Positions 53,126 through 62,433 of a stretch of 64,000 nucleotides of DNA are shown here, in pieces. The position numbers were made by a program, and so were the translations under genes. Positions within the stretch are counted from its first letter, which is position 1. The number at the start of each line of letters is the position of its first letter. Source of the DNA: Wenyingzhuangia fucanilytica. GTDB lineage: Bacteria; Bacteroidota; Bacteroidia; Flavobacteriales; Flavobacteriaceae. The DNA lies in contig NZ_CP014224.1 of NCBI RefSeq assembly GCF_001697185.1, positions 1,240,001 through 1,304,000 of the forward strand, in the 5' to 3' direction. Under the pieces are notes generated by a model. It made no database searches, was not told the DNA's origin, and saw only the letters and a list, made by a program, of their open reading frames with translations.

Positions 53126-53587
53126 TTGAGCGATAAGAATTCTTTAAACATCGTATTGGTACATCCACAAATTCCCAATAATACGGGAAATATAGGAAGA
53201 CTTTGCGTAGGCTGTAACGCAAAATTACATTTGGTAAAACCTTTGGGGTTTGAAATTACGGACACTAAAGTAAAACGAGCTGGTTTAGATTATTGGAAAG
53301 ATTTAGATCTTACTATTCATGAATCTTTTGATGATTTGTTAAAGCTGATAGATCATGAAGAGAGAATGTTTTTATTGTCTGCAAGAGCAGAAACTTCTAT
53401 CTATGAAACAACTTTTAAAAATGGAGATTGGTTAGTATTTGGAAAAGAGGCAAAGGGTTTATCTGCAGAAATTCAAGAACAATACCCAAACCAATTAAGA
53501 ACGATACCTTTTCCGGGACCTATCAGAAGTTTTAATTTAGGAAATGCTGTAGCTATGGTTTTAGGGGAATGTTTAAGACAGTTTTGA
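53126..53587 (+). CDS. trmL: tRNA (cytidine/uridine-34-2'-O)-methyltransferase
   Basis: This SPOUT enzyme of about 153 residues methylates the ribose of wobble base 34 in tRNA-Leu. The NNTGNIGRLC, VFGKEAKGLS and PFPGPIRSFNLGNAVAMVL motifs form the knot and SAM site. The TTG start at 53126 is preceded by AGAGGA, a rare purine-rich ribosome site here, and lies after the promoter box. Its 3' end overlaps the convergent glycosyltransferase gene by 15 bp. Confidence 0.92.
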   Translation: MSDKNSLNIVLVHPQIPNNTGNIGRLCVGCNAKLHLVKPLGFEITDTKVKRAGLDYWKDLDLTIHESFDDLLKLIDHEERMFLLSARAETSIYETTFKNGDWLVFGKEAKGLSAEIQEQYPNQLRTIPFPGPIRSFNLGNAVAMVLGECLRQF

Positions 53588-54577
53588 TTTAGAGGAATGT
53601 GTAGATAAAATCAAATCAATAATTTTTTCTGTTTCATCTGGGTAATCAACAGGAATGTTTTGCTCTTCAACAATCCATTTGTGAACTATTTGGGTGTGTT
53701 TGTCTTTTAGTTTTTTAATGACTGGTACTCCCAATGTTTTTAATGCTGCGGCATTGCATTGTTGTTCGTATTGATTTTTCATAGGAATAACCAATAATTT
53801 CTTTTTTAAATACAAAGCTTCTGCGGGAGTTTCAAAACCAGCACCACAAATAATTCCTTTACAAGTTTCAAAACTTTTTATAAAAGCTTCGTTGTTTACA
53901 GGCTCAATCAGTAGGTTTTTATGATAATATGAGGTTTTGGTGTGTTTTGAAAAAATATGCCAAACGGTATTTTCAAATTGACCAAAAAACTCAATGAGTT
54001 TGTCATCACCATAGGCGGGTAAATAAATGGTATAATGTCGCCCACTAATAGGATGCAAATCTCTTATTTCTTTACGGATAACAGGAGTAAATGTATGAGA
54101 GTTGTATTTTTTAAAATGAAATCCGTAATAGGTATTTGTTGGAGCGTAACGTTTTAAAATACGTTCTCCTATAAAATCTCTTTTCTTAGGTTTTGGACTT
54201 TCTTTAGCTTTTACAGCTGCTTGGTGGCTCATAGAAACACATGGAATGTTGTTTAATTTAGCAGCCCAAGCAGAAAGAGGTTCAAAATCATTAATCACCA
54301 AATCATATTGTTGAATATTGATCTTGTTCATTTCCTTTCGGAATTTATTAAAATCAGAATTTTTAACTGTTTTCCATAAATCAACCCCACCTTTTTTTCC
54401 AAAAATAAAACTTAAACCTTGTAGTTGATATTTTATGTTAAAAGGAAGTGTAATATCTGCTTGAACTCCACTAACCAAAACATCTAAGTCTACTTTTTTT
54501 TGTAGTATGGGTACAATGTCTTTAGCACGACTTAAATGTCCGTTACCAGTTCCTTGTATAGCGTAAAGAACTTTCAT
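53573..54577 (-). CDS. MJ1255-type glycosyltransferase family protein
   Basis: This 334-residue GT-B-like protein starts with VLYAIQGTGNGHLSRA and has CGAGFETPAEALYLKKKLLVIPMKNQYEQQ in the donor-binding half. It resembles the MJ1255/VC2487 family of predicted glycosyltransferases related to MurG. The product is unknown. Its ATG overlaps the stop of the phosphoesterase gene by one base, so it is the second gene of a two-gene operon. Confidence 0.85.
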   Translation of the reverse strand: MKVLYAIQGTGNGHLSRAKDIVPILQKKVDLDVLVSGVQADITLPFNIKYQLQGLSFIFGKKGGVDLWKTVKNSDFNKFRKEMNKINIQQYDLVINDFEPLSAWAAKLNNIPCVSMSHQAAVKAKESPKPKKRDFIGERILKRYAPTNTYYGFHFKKYNSHTFTPVIRKEIRDLHPISGRHYTIYLPAYGDDKLIEFFGQFENTVWHIFSKHTKTSYYHKNLLIEPVNNEAFIKSFETCKGIICGAGFETPAEALYLKKKLLVIPMKNQYEQQCNAAALKTLGVPVIKKLKDKHTQIVHKWIVEEQNIPVDYPDETEKIIDLILSTHSSKSKLS

Positions 54578-55476
54578 TATGGAATAAGTTTATTGTCTAT
54601 CACATTCATTTCTTGCATCAATTGCTGAAATAGGTCTTTGTTTTTTAAATCGGCTTTTCCCAAATCATTTTCGTGATCGTGGTCTGTTGGATTTAATTTT
54701 TGAGCAATTTCATCTTCTTGATAATGGTAAATTTTCCACTTCTTTTTATGATATTCTAAAGCCGTTAAGTTTTCTATCCAATCACCAGAGTTTAAATATT
54801 CTACGGATTGATTTTTATCGTTGCTAATGGTTTTGTGTTGTGGTTGATGAATATGTCCACAGATTACATAATCATATTGATTTAAGATGGCAATATCAGC
54901 AGCAGTATCTTCAAAATTATTGATGTGTTTTACAGCTGATTTTACACTGTTTTTTATTTTTTTAGAAAAAGATATTCTTCCTTTTCCTAATATTTTTTCA
55001 CTTATCCAATTGACAAGAGTGTTAATCATAATCAATAAATCATAACCAACGCCACCTAATTTTGCCAGCCATTTGGAGTGTTGCATGGTTACATCAAAAA
55101 CATCACCATGAAAAAACCAGGCCTTTTTACCATCTAATTCTAAAACAAGTTTGTTAACTAGTTGAAAGTTTCCTAATTCAAAACCAACAAACTTTCTTAA
55201 CATTTCATCGTGATTTCCAGTAATATAATAAACCTCTGTTCCTTTGGTTACCAAAGAAGTAATGTATTTTATTACTTTCATATGTGCTTTAGGAAAATAA
55301 CTTTTCTTAAACTGCCATATGTCTATAATATCTCCGTTAAGAATTAATGTTTTAGGGTTAATGGTTTTTAAGTAGTTCAATAGTTCTTTTGCTCTTGAAC
55401 CATAAGTACCTAAGTGTATGTCTGAAACAACAACTACATCTACCTTTCTTTTGTGTTTCTTTTTTGTTGTAGGCAT
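54577..55476 (-). CDS. LpxH-like metallophosphoesterase (UDP-2,3-diacylglucosamine hydrolase group)
   Basis: This protein of about 299 residues has the calcineurin-like metal motifs VSDIHLG, LNGDIIDIW, ITGNHDE, FFHGDVFD and CGHIHQP. It resembles LpxH/LpxI-type lipid A enzymes and is often annotated as UDP-2,3-diacylglucosamine diphosphatase, but homologues of this length have other proposed roles. The frame is open to 55503; the -7 element at 55501-55508 points to the ATG at 55476. Confidence 0.82.
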   Translation of the reverse strand: MPTTKKKHKRKVDVVVVSDIHLGTYGSRAKELLNYLKTINPKTLILNGDIIDIWQFKKSYFPKAHMKVIKYITSLVTKGTEVYYITGNHDEMLRKFVGFELGNFQLVNKLVLELDGKKAWFFHGDVFDVTMQHSKWLAKLGGVGYDLLIMINTLVNWISEKILGKGRISFSKKIKNSVKSAVKHINNFEDTAADIAILNQYDYVICGHIHQPQHKTISNDKNQSVEYLNSGDWIENLTALEYHKKKWKIYHYQEDEIAQKLNPTDHDHENDLGKADLKNKDLFQQLMQEMNVIDNKLIP

Positions 55477-55500
55477 ATAAATTGTAAAAATTAATAAAGA

Positions 55501-55508
55501 CAAACCTA
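55501..55508 (-). promoter_or_regulatory. -7 promoter element (TAGGTTTG) of the LpxH-like operon
   Basis: This minus-strand TAnnTTTG match is 24 bp upstream of the ATG at 55476 and overlaps the first codon of the longer reading. Confidence 0.55.
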
Positions 55509-55680
55509 TCTTATTATTGTTAAAGCCAGCTTAACTAAAAGTTAAATAATTGGTTTTAGGTGTTTTTACTAAAAAAAAGCCACTTTTTGGGTGAATATGA
55601 ATTGTTTTTATCCTGTTTGATGAAATTCTATAAAATTTAAATTGATGTGCCTTTTTAAAAAATGATCTGTGTTAATTTTT

Positions 55681-55688
55681 TATATTTG
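55681..55688 (+). promoter_or_regulatory. -7 promoter element (TATATTTG) of the DUF4954-glmS operon
   Basis: This TAnnTTTG match is 23 bp before the TTG start of the DUF4954 gene. Confidence 0.55.
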
Positions 55689-55711
55689 ATGCGCATAGAA
55701 AAACTAAACTT

Positions 55712-57703
55712 TTGAACAACTATAGAGGTATAACTAAGGAGGAAATAAAACAACTTATCCAGCAAGGATGTCAATCTGATGATTGGGATAAGCTTTACAT
55801 AAAACCTACCACAGATTTACTAAAAATTGAATCTGTTACTTTTTCTGGAGAAAATTATATTGGACATATAGAGGGAACTAGAACGTTTTATGGAGGTATA
55901 ATAAAACAAAATAGTATAAAAAATGTTCATTTACACAACTGTAAAATAGGGGATAATGCCTTTATTAACAATGTTAAAAGCTATATAGCCAATTATAACA
56001 TTGGAGACAATGTAATGATTGACAATGTTGATATTATTGCAGTAGATGGTGAGTGTAGTTTTGGAAATGGTGTTACGGTTGATGTGATTAATGAAGGAGG
56101 TGGTAGAGATATTTTAATATTTAATCAACTTTCTGCTCAAATAGCATATTTATTAGCTTTATACAGACACAAAACAGTTCTGATTGACGAACTAAAGAGA
56201 ATGATAGAGGAATATACTTTATCAGTAACTTCTAGCGTAGGACATATTGGTGATGATGTTAAGATTTTAAATGCAAACACCATTAAGGGAGTTTGTATTG
56301 GTGATGGGGCTTATATTAACTCAGCATCTAAATTAATTAACGGAAGTATAAATTCTACCAAAGAATCGCAAGTATATATAGGAACAGATGTAATGGCAAC
56401 CAATTTTATCATTTCAAGTGATTCAAAAGTTGATAACTCTTCTATTTTAACCAATTGTTTTATAGGTCAAGGTTGTTTAATTGATAAACATTATTCTATT
56501 GAACATTCCATCTTTTTTGCCAATAGCCAAGGGTTTAATGGAGAAGCTTGTTCAATATTTGCTGGGCCATATACAGTTACACATCATAAATCTACCTTGT
56601 TAATAGCAGGATTATTTTCGTTTATGAATGCAGGTAGTGGTTCTAACCAAAGTAATCACATGTATAAGTTAGGGCCAATACATCAAGGAATTATGGAGCG
56701 TGGTGCCAAAACTACAAGTGATTCTTATGTATTGTGGCCATCTAAAATAGGACCATTTACTTTGGTTATGGGAAGACACTATCAACACGTAGATTCTTCT
56801 GATTTCCCATTTTCATATTTGATTGAAGGAAATAACAAATCGTATTTAATTCCAGGAGCCAATTTAAAAAGTGTTGGAACTGTTAGAGATGCACAAAAAT
56901 GGCCTAAACGTGATAATAGATCAAAAAACAATAGGTTAGATATTATCAACTTTAACTTATTAAGTCCTTATACTATTCACAAAGTATCAAAAGGATTAAG
57001 ACATTTATATGATATTTTAGATTTGTCTGGAGATAAATTAGATGAGTATAACTACAAAGATATGGTGGTTAAAAAATCTAGTTTACACAATGGTATTAAA
57101 ATGTATAACATTGTTATTAATAAGTTTTTGGGGAACTCTATAATTAGTAGAGTAGAGAACAAAAATATTAATACTGTTCAAGAGTTAAGAGAAGTGTTAA
57201 AACCAACATCAACAATAGGGCAAGGTAAATGGATTGATGTTTGTGGTTTGTTATGTCCTATTTCTGCTTTAAATCTTTTTGTAGATAAGGTAGAAAAGTT
57301 AGAGGTAAAAACAGTTGAAGATGCTATTAATGAGCTAAATGAAATCAATAATCATTATTATGAATATGAATGGAATTGGGCAGTAGAATTAATAGAGAGT
57401 TTTTATAAAATTAAAATTGAGGAAATTACCACAGAAAACTTTATTAATATTGTAAGTAATTGGAAAAAAGCGGTAGTAGACTTAGATAAAATGTTATATA
57501 AAGATGCTAGTAAAGAATTTGATTTACATTCTTATGTAGGGTTTGGTGCCGATGGTGAAGAAAAAGAAAAATTAGCAGATTTTAAAAATGTAAGAGGTGC
57601 TTTTGAAAGTAACTCAACAGTGTTAGAGATATTAAGTCATATAGACAGAAAAGAAAAATTAGGAGATAAAATAATTGCTCAAATTAAAGAGATTAAAGGA
57701 TAA
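55712..57703 (+). CDS. DUF4954 family left-handed beta-helix protein
   Basis: This 663-residue cytoplasmic protein has a long series of hexapeptide-like turns (VHLHNCKIGDNAFINN, YNIGDNVMIDNVDI, LTNCFIGQGCLIDK) over about residues 60-400, indicating a left-handed beta-helix similar to sugar-nucleotide acyl- or nucleotidyltransferases. The C-terminal 200 residues are helical. The function is unknown. It starts with TTG and ends three bases before glmS, so a role in UDP-sugar or amino-sugar metabolism is plausible. Confidence 0.82.
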   Translation: MNNYRGITKEEIKQLIQQGCQSDDWDKLYIKPTTDLLKIESVTFSGENYIGHIEGTRTFYGGIIKQNSIKNVHLHNCKIGDNAFINNVKSYIANYNIGDNVMIDNVDIIAVDGECSFGNGVTVDVINEGGGRDILIFNQLSAQIAYLLALYRHKTVLIDELKRMIEEYTLSVTSSVGHIGDDVKILNANTIKGVCIGDGAYINSASKLINGSINSTKESQVYIGTDVMATNFIISSDSKVDNSSILTNCFIGQGCLIDKHYSIEHSIFFANSQGFNGEACSIFAGPYTVTHHKSTLLIAGLFSFMNAGSGSNQSNHMYKLGPIHQGIMERGAKTTSDSYVLWPSKIGPFTLVMGRHYQHVDSSDFPFSYLIEGNNKSYLIPGANLKSVGTVRDAQKWPKRDNRSKNNRLDIINFNLLSPYTIHKVSKGLRHLYDILDLSGDKLDEYNYKDMVVKKSSLHNGIKMYNIVINKFLGNSIISRVENKNINTVQELREVLKPTSTIGQGKWIDVCGLLCPISALNLFVDKVEKLEVKTVEDAINELNEINNHYYEYEWNWAVELIESFYKIKIEEITTENFINIVSNWKKAVVDLDKMLYKDASKEFDLHSYVGFGADGEEKEKLADFKNVRGAFESNSTVLEILSHIDRKEKLGDKIIAQIKEIKG

Positions 57704-57706
57704 ATT

Positions 57707-59557
57707 ATGTGCGGAATTGTTGGATATATTGGAAAAAAGAAGGCTTCTGATATTTTAATTGATGGTTTAAAAAAATTAGAATATAGAGGTTACGATAGTG
57801 CAGGAATTGCTGTTTTAGATAACGATCAAGATATCTTGGTTTATAAACAGCCTGGGAAAGTAGTTAATCTTGAAGAGAGTGTTGATGAAAAGGTAGAAGG
57901 AAAAACAATAGGAATTGCACATACTCGTTGGGCTACACATGGAGAGCCTACAGTGGAAAATGCACATCCTCATAAATCTAATAATCAAGAAATAGTATTG
58001 GTTCATAACGGAATTATAGAGAACTATAAATTCTTAAAAGATGAATTAATTGATCATGGTTTTACTTTTTTAGGACAAACAGATACAGAAGTTTTGGTAA
58101 ATTATATCCAATACATTCAAGACAAACATCAATTAAATATTGATGATGCTGTTAAAAAAGCTTTGCAAAATGTAAATGGAGCTTATGCCTTAGCCATTAT
58201 AGATAAAAAAGAACCAAACAAAATGGTGGTAACCCGTAAAGGGAGTCCGTTAGCAATTGGTTTAACAGAAACAAACGATGAGTTTTACGTAGCTTCTGAT
58301 GCTATTCCTATTATAGAACATACACAATCTTTAGTGTATTTAAATGATAATGAAGTAGTGGTGTTAGAAAGAGGGCAGAAGATGAAAATTACTGACCTTT
58401 ATGGAGTAGAGAAATCATACAAGGTTAAAACTTTAGATTTAAACTTAGACAAGGTAAGTAAAGGAGATTATGAGCATTATATGCTTAAAGAAATTTTTGA
58501 ACAACCTTCAACTATTAAAAACACTTTATTTAGCCATTTAAACTTAGAAAATTCTAATATTCATTTTGAGAATTTAGATGAGTTAAAAGAAAAACTAGTA
58601 AAAGCTAGTAGAATTATTATTGTTTCTTGTGGTACTTCTTGGCATGCAGGAATTGTTGGAGAATATATTATAGAAGAATTGGCTAGAATTCCAGTTGAAG
58701 TGGAATATGCTTCGGAATTTAGATATAGAAATCCTATTATTACCAAAGATGACATTGTAATGGCTATTTCTCAGTCAGGAGAAACAGCAGATACATTAGC
58801 AGCTTTACGTTATTCTAAAGCACAAGGAGCAACTACATTTAGTATTTGTAATGTATTTAATTCTTCTATGGCTAGAGAGTGTGACTTTACCGCTTATACT
58901 TATGCTGGTGCAGAGATAGGAGTAGCGTCTACCAAGGCTTTTACAGCTCAAGTAGCAGTAGTTTCTTTATTAGCGATTCAATTAGGATTAGAAAGAAATG
59001 AAATAACTCAAGAGAGAGCAAATAGTTTGGTAGAAGAAATTAAAACACTTCCTTCTGTAGTAAATCATATTTTTAATACAGATGAACATATTAAAAGTGT
59101 TGCAAAAAATTATACACAAACTACTAGTTTCTTGTTTTTAGGTAGAGGAATCAATTTCCCTATTGCTTTAGAAGGAGCTTTAAAATTAAAAGAGATTTCT
59201 TATATACATGCAGAAGGATATCCAGCAGCAGAAATGAAACATGGACCTATTGCAATGATTGAAGAATCTTTACCAACGGTAATTATAGCAACCAATAATG
59301 AATATTACGATAAATTAGTTTCTAACGCTCAAGAAGTAAAAGCTCGTAAAGGGCCAATTATTGCTGTGGTAAATGAAGATGATAGTGAAATGATTCACAC
59401 GGCAGATTTTGTATTTAAAGTACCTAGAGTATCTGATATGTTACAGCCAATTGTAGCAGTGATTCCTTTACAATTATTCTCTTATCATGTAGCAGTTTTA
59501 AAAGGATGTAATGTAGATCAACCAAGAAACTTAGCAAAATCAGTAACGGTTGAATAA
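57707..59557 (+). CDS. glmS: glutamine--fructose-6-phosphate aminotransferase (isomerizing)
   Basis: This 616-residue enzyme makes glucosamine-6-phosphate for peptidoglycan and lipid A. Catalytic Cys2 follows the initiator Met (MCGIVGYIG), with HTRWATHGEP in the glutaminase half. Two SIS domains follow (CGTSWHAG, SQSGETADT), and it ends in the conserved RNLAKSVTVE. It is the second gene of the DUF4954 operon. No glmS ribozyme was seen, as expected in Bacteroidetes. Confidence 0.97.
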   Translation: MCGIVGYIGKKKASDILIDGLKKLEYRGYDSAGIAVLDNDQDILVYKQPGKVVNLEESVDEKVEGKTIGIAHTRWATHGEPTVENAHPHKSNNQEIVLVHNGIIENYKFLKDELIDHGFTFLGQTDTEVLVNYIQYIQDKHQLNIDDAVKKALQNVNGAYALAIIDKKEPNKMVVTRKGSPLAIGLTETNDEFYVASDAIPIIEHTQSLVYLNDNEVVVLERGQKMKITDLYGVEKSYKVKTLDLNLDKVSKGDYEHYMLKEIFEQPSTIKNTLFSHLNLENSNIHFENLDELKEKLVKASRIIIVSCGTSWHAGIVGEYIIEELARIPVEVEYASEFRYRNPIITKDDIVMAISQSGETADTLAALRYSKAQGATTFSICNVFNSSMARECDFTAYTYAGAEIGVASTKAFTAQVAVVSLLAIQLGLERNEITQERANSLVEEIKTLPSVVNHIFNTDEHIKSVAKNYTQTTSFLFLGRGINFPIALEGALKLKEISYIHAEGYPAAEMKHGPIAMIEESLPTVIIATNNEYYDKLVSNAQEVKARKGPIIAVVNEDDSEMIHTADFVFKVPRVSDMLQPIVAVIPLQLFSYHVAVLKGCNVDQPRNLAKSVTVE

Positions 59558-59578
59558 GGTTGTTAATTTAAAATAATA

Positions 59579-59611
59579 AAAAAGGCTATCTAAATTTTAG
59601 ATAGCCTTTTT
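59579..59611. terminator. bidirectional intrinsic terminator
   Basis: The stem AAAAGGCTATCTAA/TTAGATAGCCTTTT has runs on both sides and lies between glmS and the convergent lyase-like gene. Confidence 0.88.
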
Positions 59612-59634
59612 GTTATAGAATTATTAAGTGTGTT

Positions 59635-60549
59635 TTAATAATTATTAGCTGGTTTTACTTTGTTTAAGCTGTTTTGAACAGAACCACTTCTTAAAGATGA
59701 AGCAACATTTTCAAGATAAATAATTCTTGTTTCATTATCAGTATAGTTACTAGTATCATAGCAGTATAATCCCATTTTAACACCAGCAACAGAGGTTTCG
59801 GCCTCGTCGTTGCTATCAAAACTTCCAAAACCTAAATTGATATTGGTTTCATTAATTAAGGTAGTGTCATCCATTAATACGGTAATTCTTCCGTTGTTGT
59901 TTCCTGATAATACACATCTTATTTGAAAAGCTAATTCTACATCAGTATCAATATTATCAAGAATTTTTACTTCTGTTGCAGCTACACATGCGCTTCGATA
60001 ATCTAAGTAAAGATCGTTGTTTTTTAAAACCAAATGTGCTGTCCAGTTACTACATCCTGCAGAATTCCAATTGTATAATTGCCAAATAATAGTGTTTTTG
60101 TTTAGTAAATTATTGCTTTGACCAGATGGAATAAATAGATAAAACCCACTATATATTTCCTTGTTATCATTTACTCCAAGTTTAATTTCATGTCCACGTT
60201 CTCTACGTGTTCCATCATACTCAGATTCTTTCCAGGTAAGTTTAAGTCTTTTACCTCCCACAAAATCATTTTGGAAACTCATTCCTTCATTATATATATC
60301 TGAACCTGTAAAGCCTTGGTCTTCTGTAAATGGACCTAGGCTATTATCATCAAAATCGTGAACCTTATACGCTGTTGTGTTTGTGGTTTTAGAAGAAGAT
60401 TGTAAGTCTGATATTTCTGAGGGATTTATAATTTCTTCCTCACTTGAGCCTGTAACACTTTCATTACTACAGCTTAAACTAAATAGTAAGATTGTTGAAA
60501 AAACAGTTCCTTTTAAAAGTTTTTTCGTACTAAAGTTTGAATTTTTCAT
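59635..60549 (-). CDS. polysaccharide-lyase-like surface lipoprotein (heparin lyase I fold)
   Basis: This protein of about 304 residues has a lipoprotein signal (LLFSLSC, Cys near residue 27) followed by a Ser/Glu-rich linker (SSEEE), consistent with surface export in Bacteroidetes. The main domain looks like the beta-jelly-roll polysaccharide lyase fold (PF14099; heparin lyase I, glucuronan and alginate lyase relatives), with RRERGHEIKL, YSGFYLFIPSG and IIWQLYNW. Substrate and activity are unproven. It stands alone with no SusC/D genes; the start at 60549 gives the cleanest signal peptide. Confidence 0.68.
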   Translation of the reverse strand: MKNSNFSTKKLLKGTVFSTILLFSLSCSNESVTGSSEEEIINPSEISDLQSSSKTTNTTAYKVHDFDDNSLGPFTEDQGFTGSDIYNEGMSFQNDFVGGKRLKLTWKESEYDGTRRERGHEIKLGVNDNKEIYSGFYLFIPSGQSNNLLNKNTIIWQLYNWNSAGCSNWTAHLVLKNNDLYLDYRSACVAATEVKILDNIDTDVELAFQIRCVLSGNNNGRITVLMDDTTLINETNINLGFGSFDSNDEAETSVAGVKMGLYCYDTSNYTDNETRIIYLENVASSLRSGSVQNSLNKVKPANNY

Positions 60550-60698
60550 ATGCAATTAATTATTAAAATGTTTAGGGAGCAATTTTAATGATTAATTTAT
60601 GATTGATGTATAACTATTGTTGTTATATGTATAAATTAAAACCCGTTTTAATGAATATTTGACAGCAAAAAGCTTTTAAAGATGAATTATTGTTAGTT

Positions 60699-61610
60699 TT
60701 AGAGTCTATTTAGTGTTACTTTGTTTATGGAGTCTATGATGTTTTTCACATCTTCTAAATAATCAAACCAAAGCGTATTTTCATCTTTTTTAAACCAAGT
60801 AAGTTGTCTTTTGGCAAAACGTCTTGAGTTTTTTTTGATTTCAGAAATGGCAAAATCAAAATCAATAGTTCCATCTAAATATTGAAAAATCTCTCTGTAA
60901 CCAACCGTTTGTAAGGCGTTTAAATGTTTTTGGCTATATAATGATTCTACTTCTTTTAAAAGTCCTTTTTGTAGCATTATATCAACCCTGCGGTTAATTC
61001 GGTCGTAAATAATTTCTCTCTCTGCTTTTAATCCAACTTTAATAGGGGTAAAGTTTCTAGGCGTTTTAGGTTTGTTTTTAAAAGAACTATAAGTTTGTCC
61101 GCTACCAATACAAACCTCTAAAGCACGAATAATTCGATGAGGGTTTTCAATCGCAATTTCATGATAAGTTTCAGGGTCTAATTCTTTTAATTGTTTTTGT
61201 AAACTTTCTAAACCCTCTGATGCTAATCTTTTATTTAATTGTTCTCTAACAGAAGGGTCTATAGTAGGGAAGTGGTCAAGCCCATTGATAACAGCATCTA
61301 CATATAATCCACTACCACCAACCATAATAACAATGTTGTGTTTGGTAAAAAGGTCATGTAATTTTTCTAATGCTTCTCGTTCAAAATGACCAACGCTATA
61401 TTCTTCTTGTATGCTTTTGTTCTGAATAAAATGATGAGGAGCAGCAGCCAATTCTTCAGGCTCAGGAACGGCAGTACCAATAGTCATTTCTTTAAAAAAC
61501 TGTCTAGAATCGCAAGAAATTATTTCAGCATTAAAATGTTGTGCTAACTTAATACTCAAGGCTGTTTTTCCTATAGCTGTTGGACCTACAATGGTAATTA
61601 AATAATTCAT
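60699..61610 (-). CDS. miaA: tRNA dimethylallyltransferase
   Basis: This 303-residue enzyme prenylates A37 of tRNAs reading U-starting codons. Walker A is GPTAIGKTALS (residues 9-19), followed by SCDSRQFF and the conserved GGSGLYVDAV and TVGYREIFQYLDG motifs. It is the last gene of the nuclease-channel-miaA operon, four bases after the channel stop. Confidence 0.96.
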   Translation of the reverse strand: MNYLITIVGPTAIGKTALSIKLAQHFNAEIISCDSRQFFKEMTIGTAVPEPEELAAAPHHFIQNKSIQEEYSVGHFEREALEKLHDLFTKHNIVIMVGGSGLYVDAVINGLDHFPTIDPSVREQLNKRLASEGLESLQKQLKELDPETYHEIAIENPHRIIRALEVCIGSGQTYSSFKNKPKTPRNFTPIKVGLKAEREIIYDRINRRVDIMLQKGLLKEVESLYSQKHLNALQTVGYREIFQYLDGTIDFDFAISEIKKNSRRFAKRQLTWFKKDENTLWFDYLEDVKNIIDSINKVTLNRL

Positions 61611-61614
61611 TTAC

Positions 61615-62433
61615 TTAAAGTCTTTCTCCACATTGATGACAAAAATTAGCATCGTCACCATGGTTATTTTCGTTACAATTGTTACAAACTTGTGTGTTTG
61701 TTTTATATTTTTTAACATCACTGTATTCAGAGGAAACAATACCAGTTGGCACGGCAATAATTCCGTATCCCATAATCATTACTAAGGTTGCAAAAAATTG
61801 TCCTAAAGCAGTTACAGGAGCAATATCTCCATAACCAACGGTTGTCATGGTAACCACAATCCAATAAATACTTCTTGGAATACTGGTAAAACCACTGTTG
61901 GCAGTTCCTTCTATTAAATACATAATAGTTCCAAGGACTATAGAAAGAACTACTACCGCAAAAACAAAAACACCAATTTTGGCTCTACTAGCTTTTATAG
62001 CTCTTATTAAATGATTACTTGCACCAATATATCTTGCAATTTTAAGAATGGTAAAAATTCTTAATAATCTTAACGATCTTAAAATTAATAAAGCTTCGGT
62101 TTTACCAATAAACAGTCCTAAATACTTAGGTAAAGTAGCTGCTAAATCTATCAATCCATATGCGCTAAAAATATATTTAAGAGGAGATTTAACAGTAAAA
62201 ACTCTTAAAATATATTCAATGGTAAAAAGTATGGTGATGATCCATTCTATGATTTGAAAGTATGTTCCGTAAATAGCATTTAGAGACTCAACACTTTCTA
62301 ACATCACTACCAAAACACTAATTAAAATTAGTATTAAAAGTATTACATCAAACAATTTTCCAGCAGGAGTATCTGCTTCGTAAATAATTTCATGTAACCT
62401 TTTTTTTAAGGTTTTGTGTTCTTTGTTATTCAA
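61615..62433 (-). CDS. voltage-gated potassium channel-like ion transporter with zinc ribbon
   Basis: This 272-residue channel has six helices with an Arg-rich S4 (LRSLRLLRIFTILKIAR) and the selectivity filter TVGYGD near residue 198. After S6 a short linker leads to a C-terminal zinc ribbon (CNNCNENN, CHQCGE). The ribbon could bind metal or partners and is unusual for the Kv-like family. It overlaps the upstream nuclease by eight bases. Confidence 0.88.
   Translation of the reverse strand: MNNKEHKTLKKRLHEIIYEADTPAGKLFDVILLILILISVLVVMLESVESLNAIYGTYFQIIEWIITILFTIEYILRVFTVKSPLKYIFSAYGLIDLAATLPKYLGLFIGKTEALLILRSLRLLRIFTILKIARYIGASNHLIRAIKASRAKIGVFVFAVVVLSIVLGTIMYLIEGTANSGFTSIPRSIYWIVVTMTTVGYGDIAPVTALGQFFATLVMIMGYGIIAVPTGIVSSEYSDVKKYKTNTQVCNNCNENNHGDDANFCHQCGERL

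Noticed and set aside
55504-55711. Possible structured RNA in the gap before the DUF4954 gene
   Set aside because: Apart from a -7 element and a weak A/T-rich inverted segment, no stable hairpin or known motif was seen.
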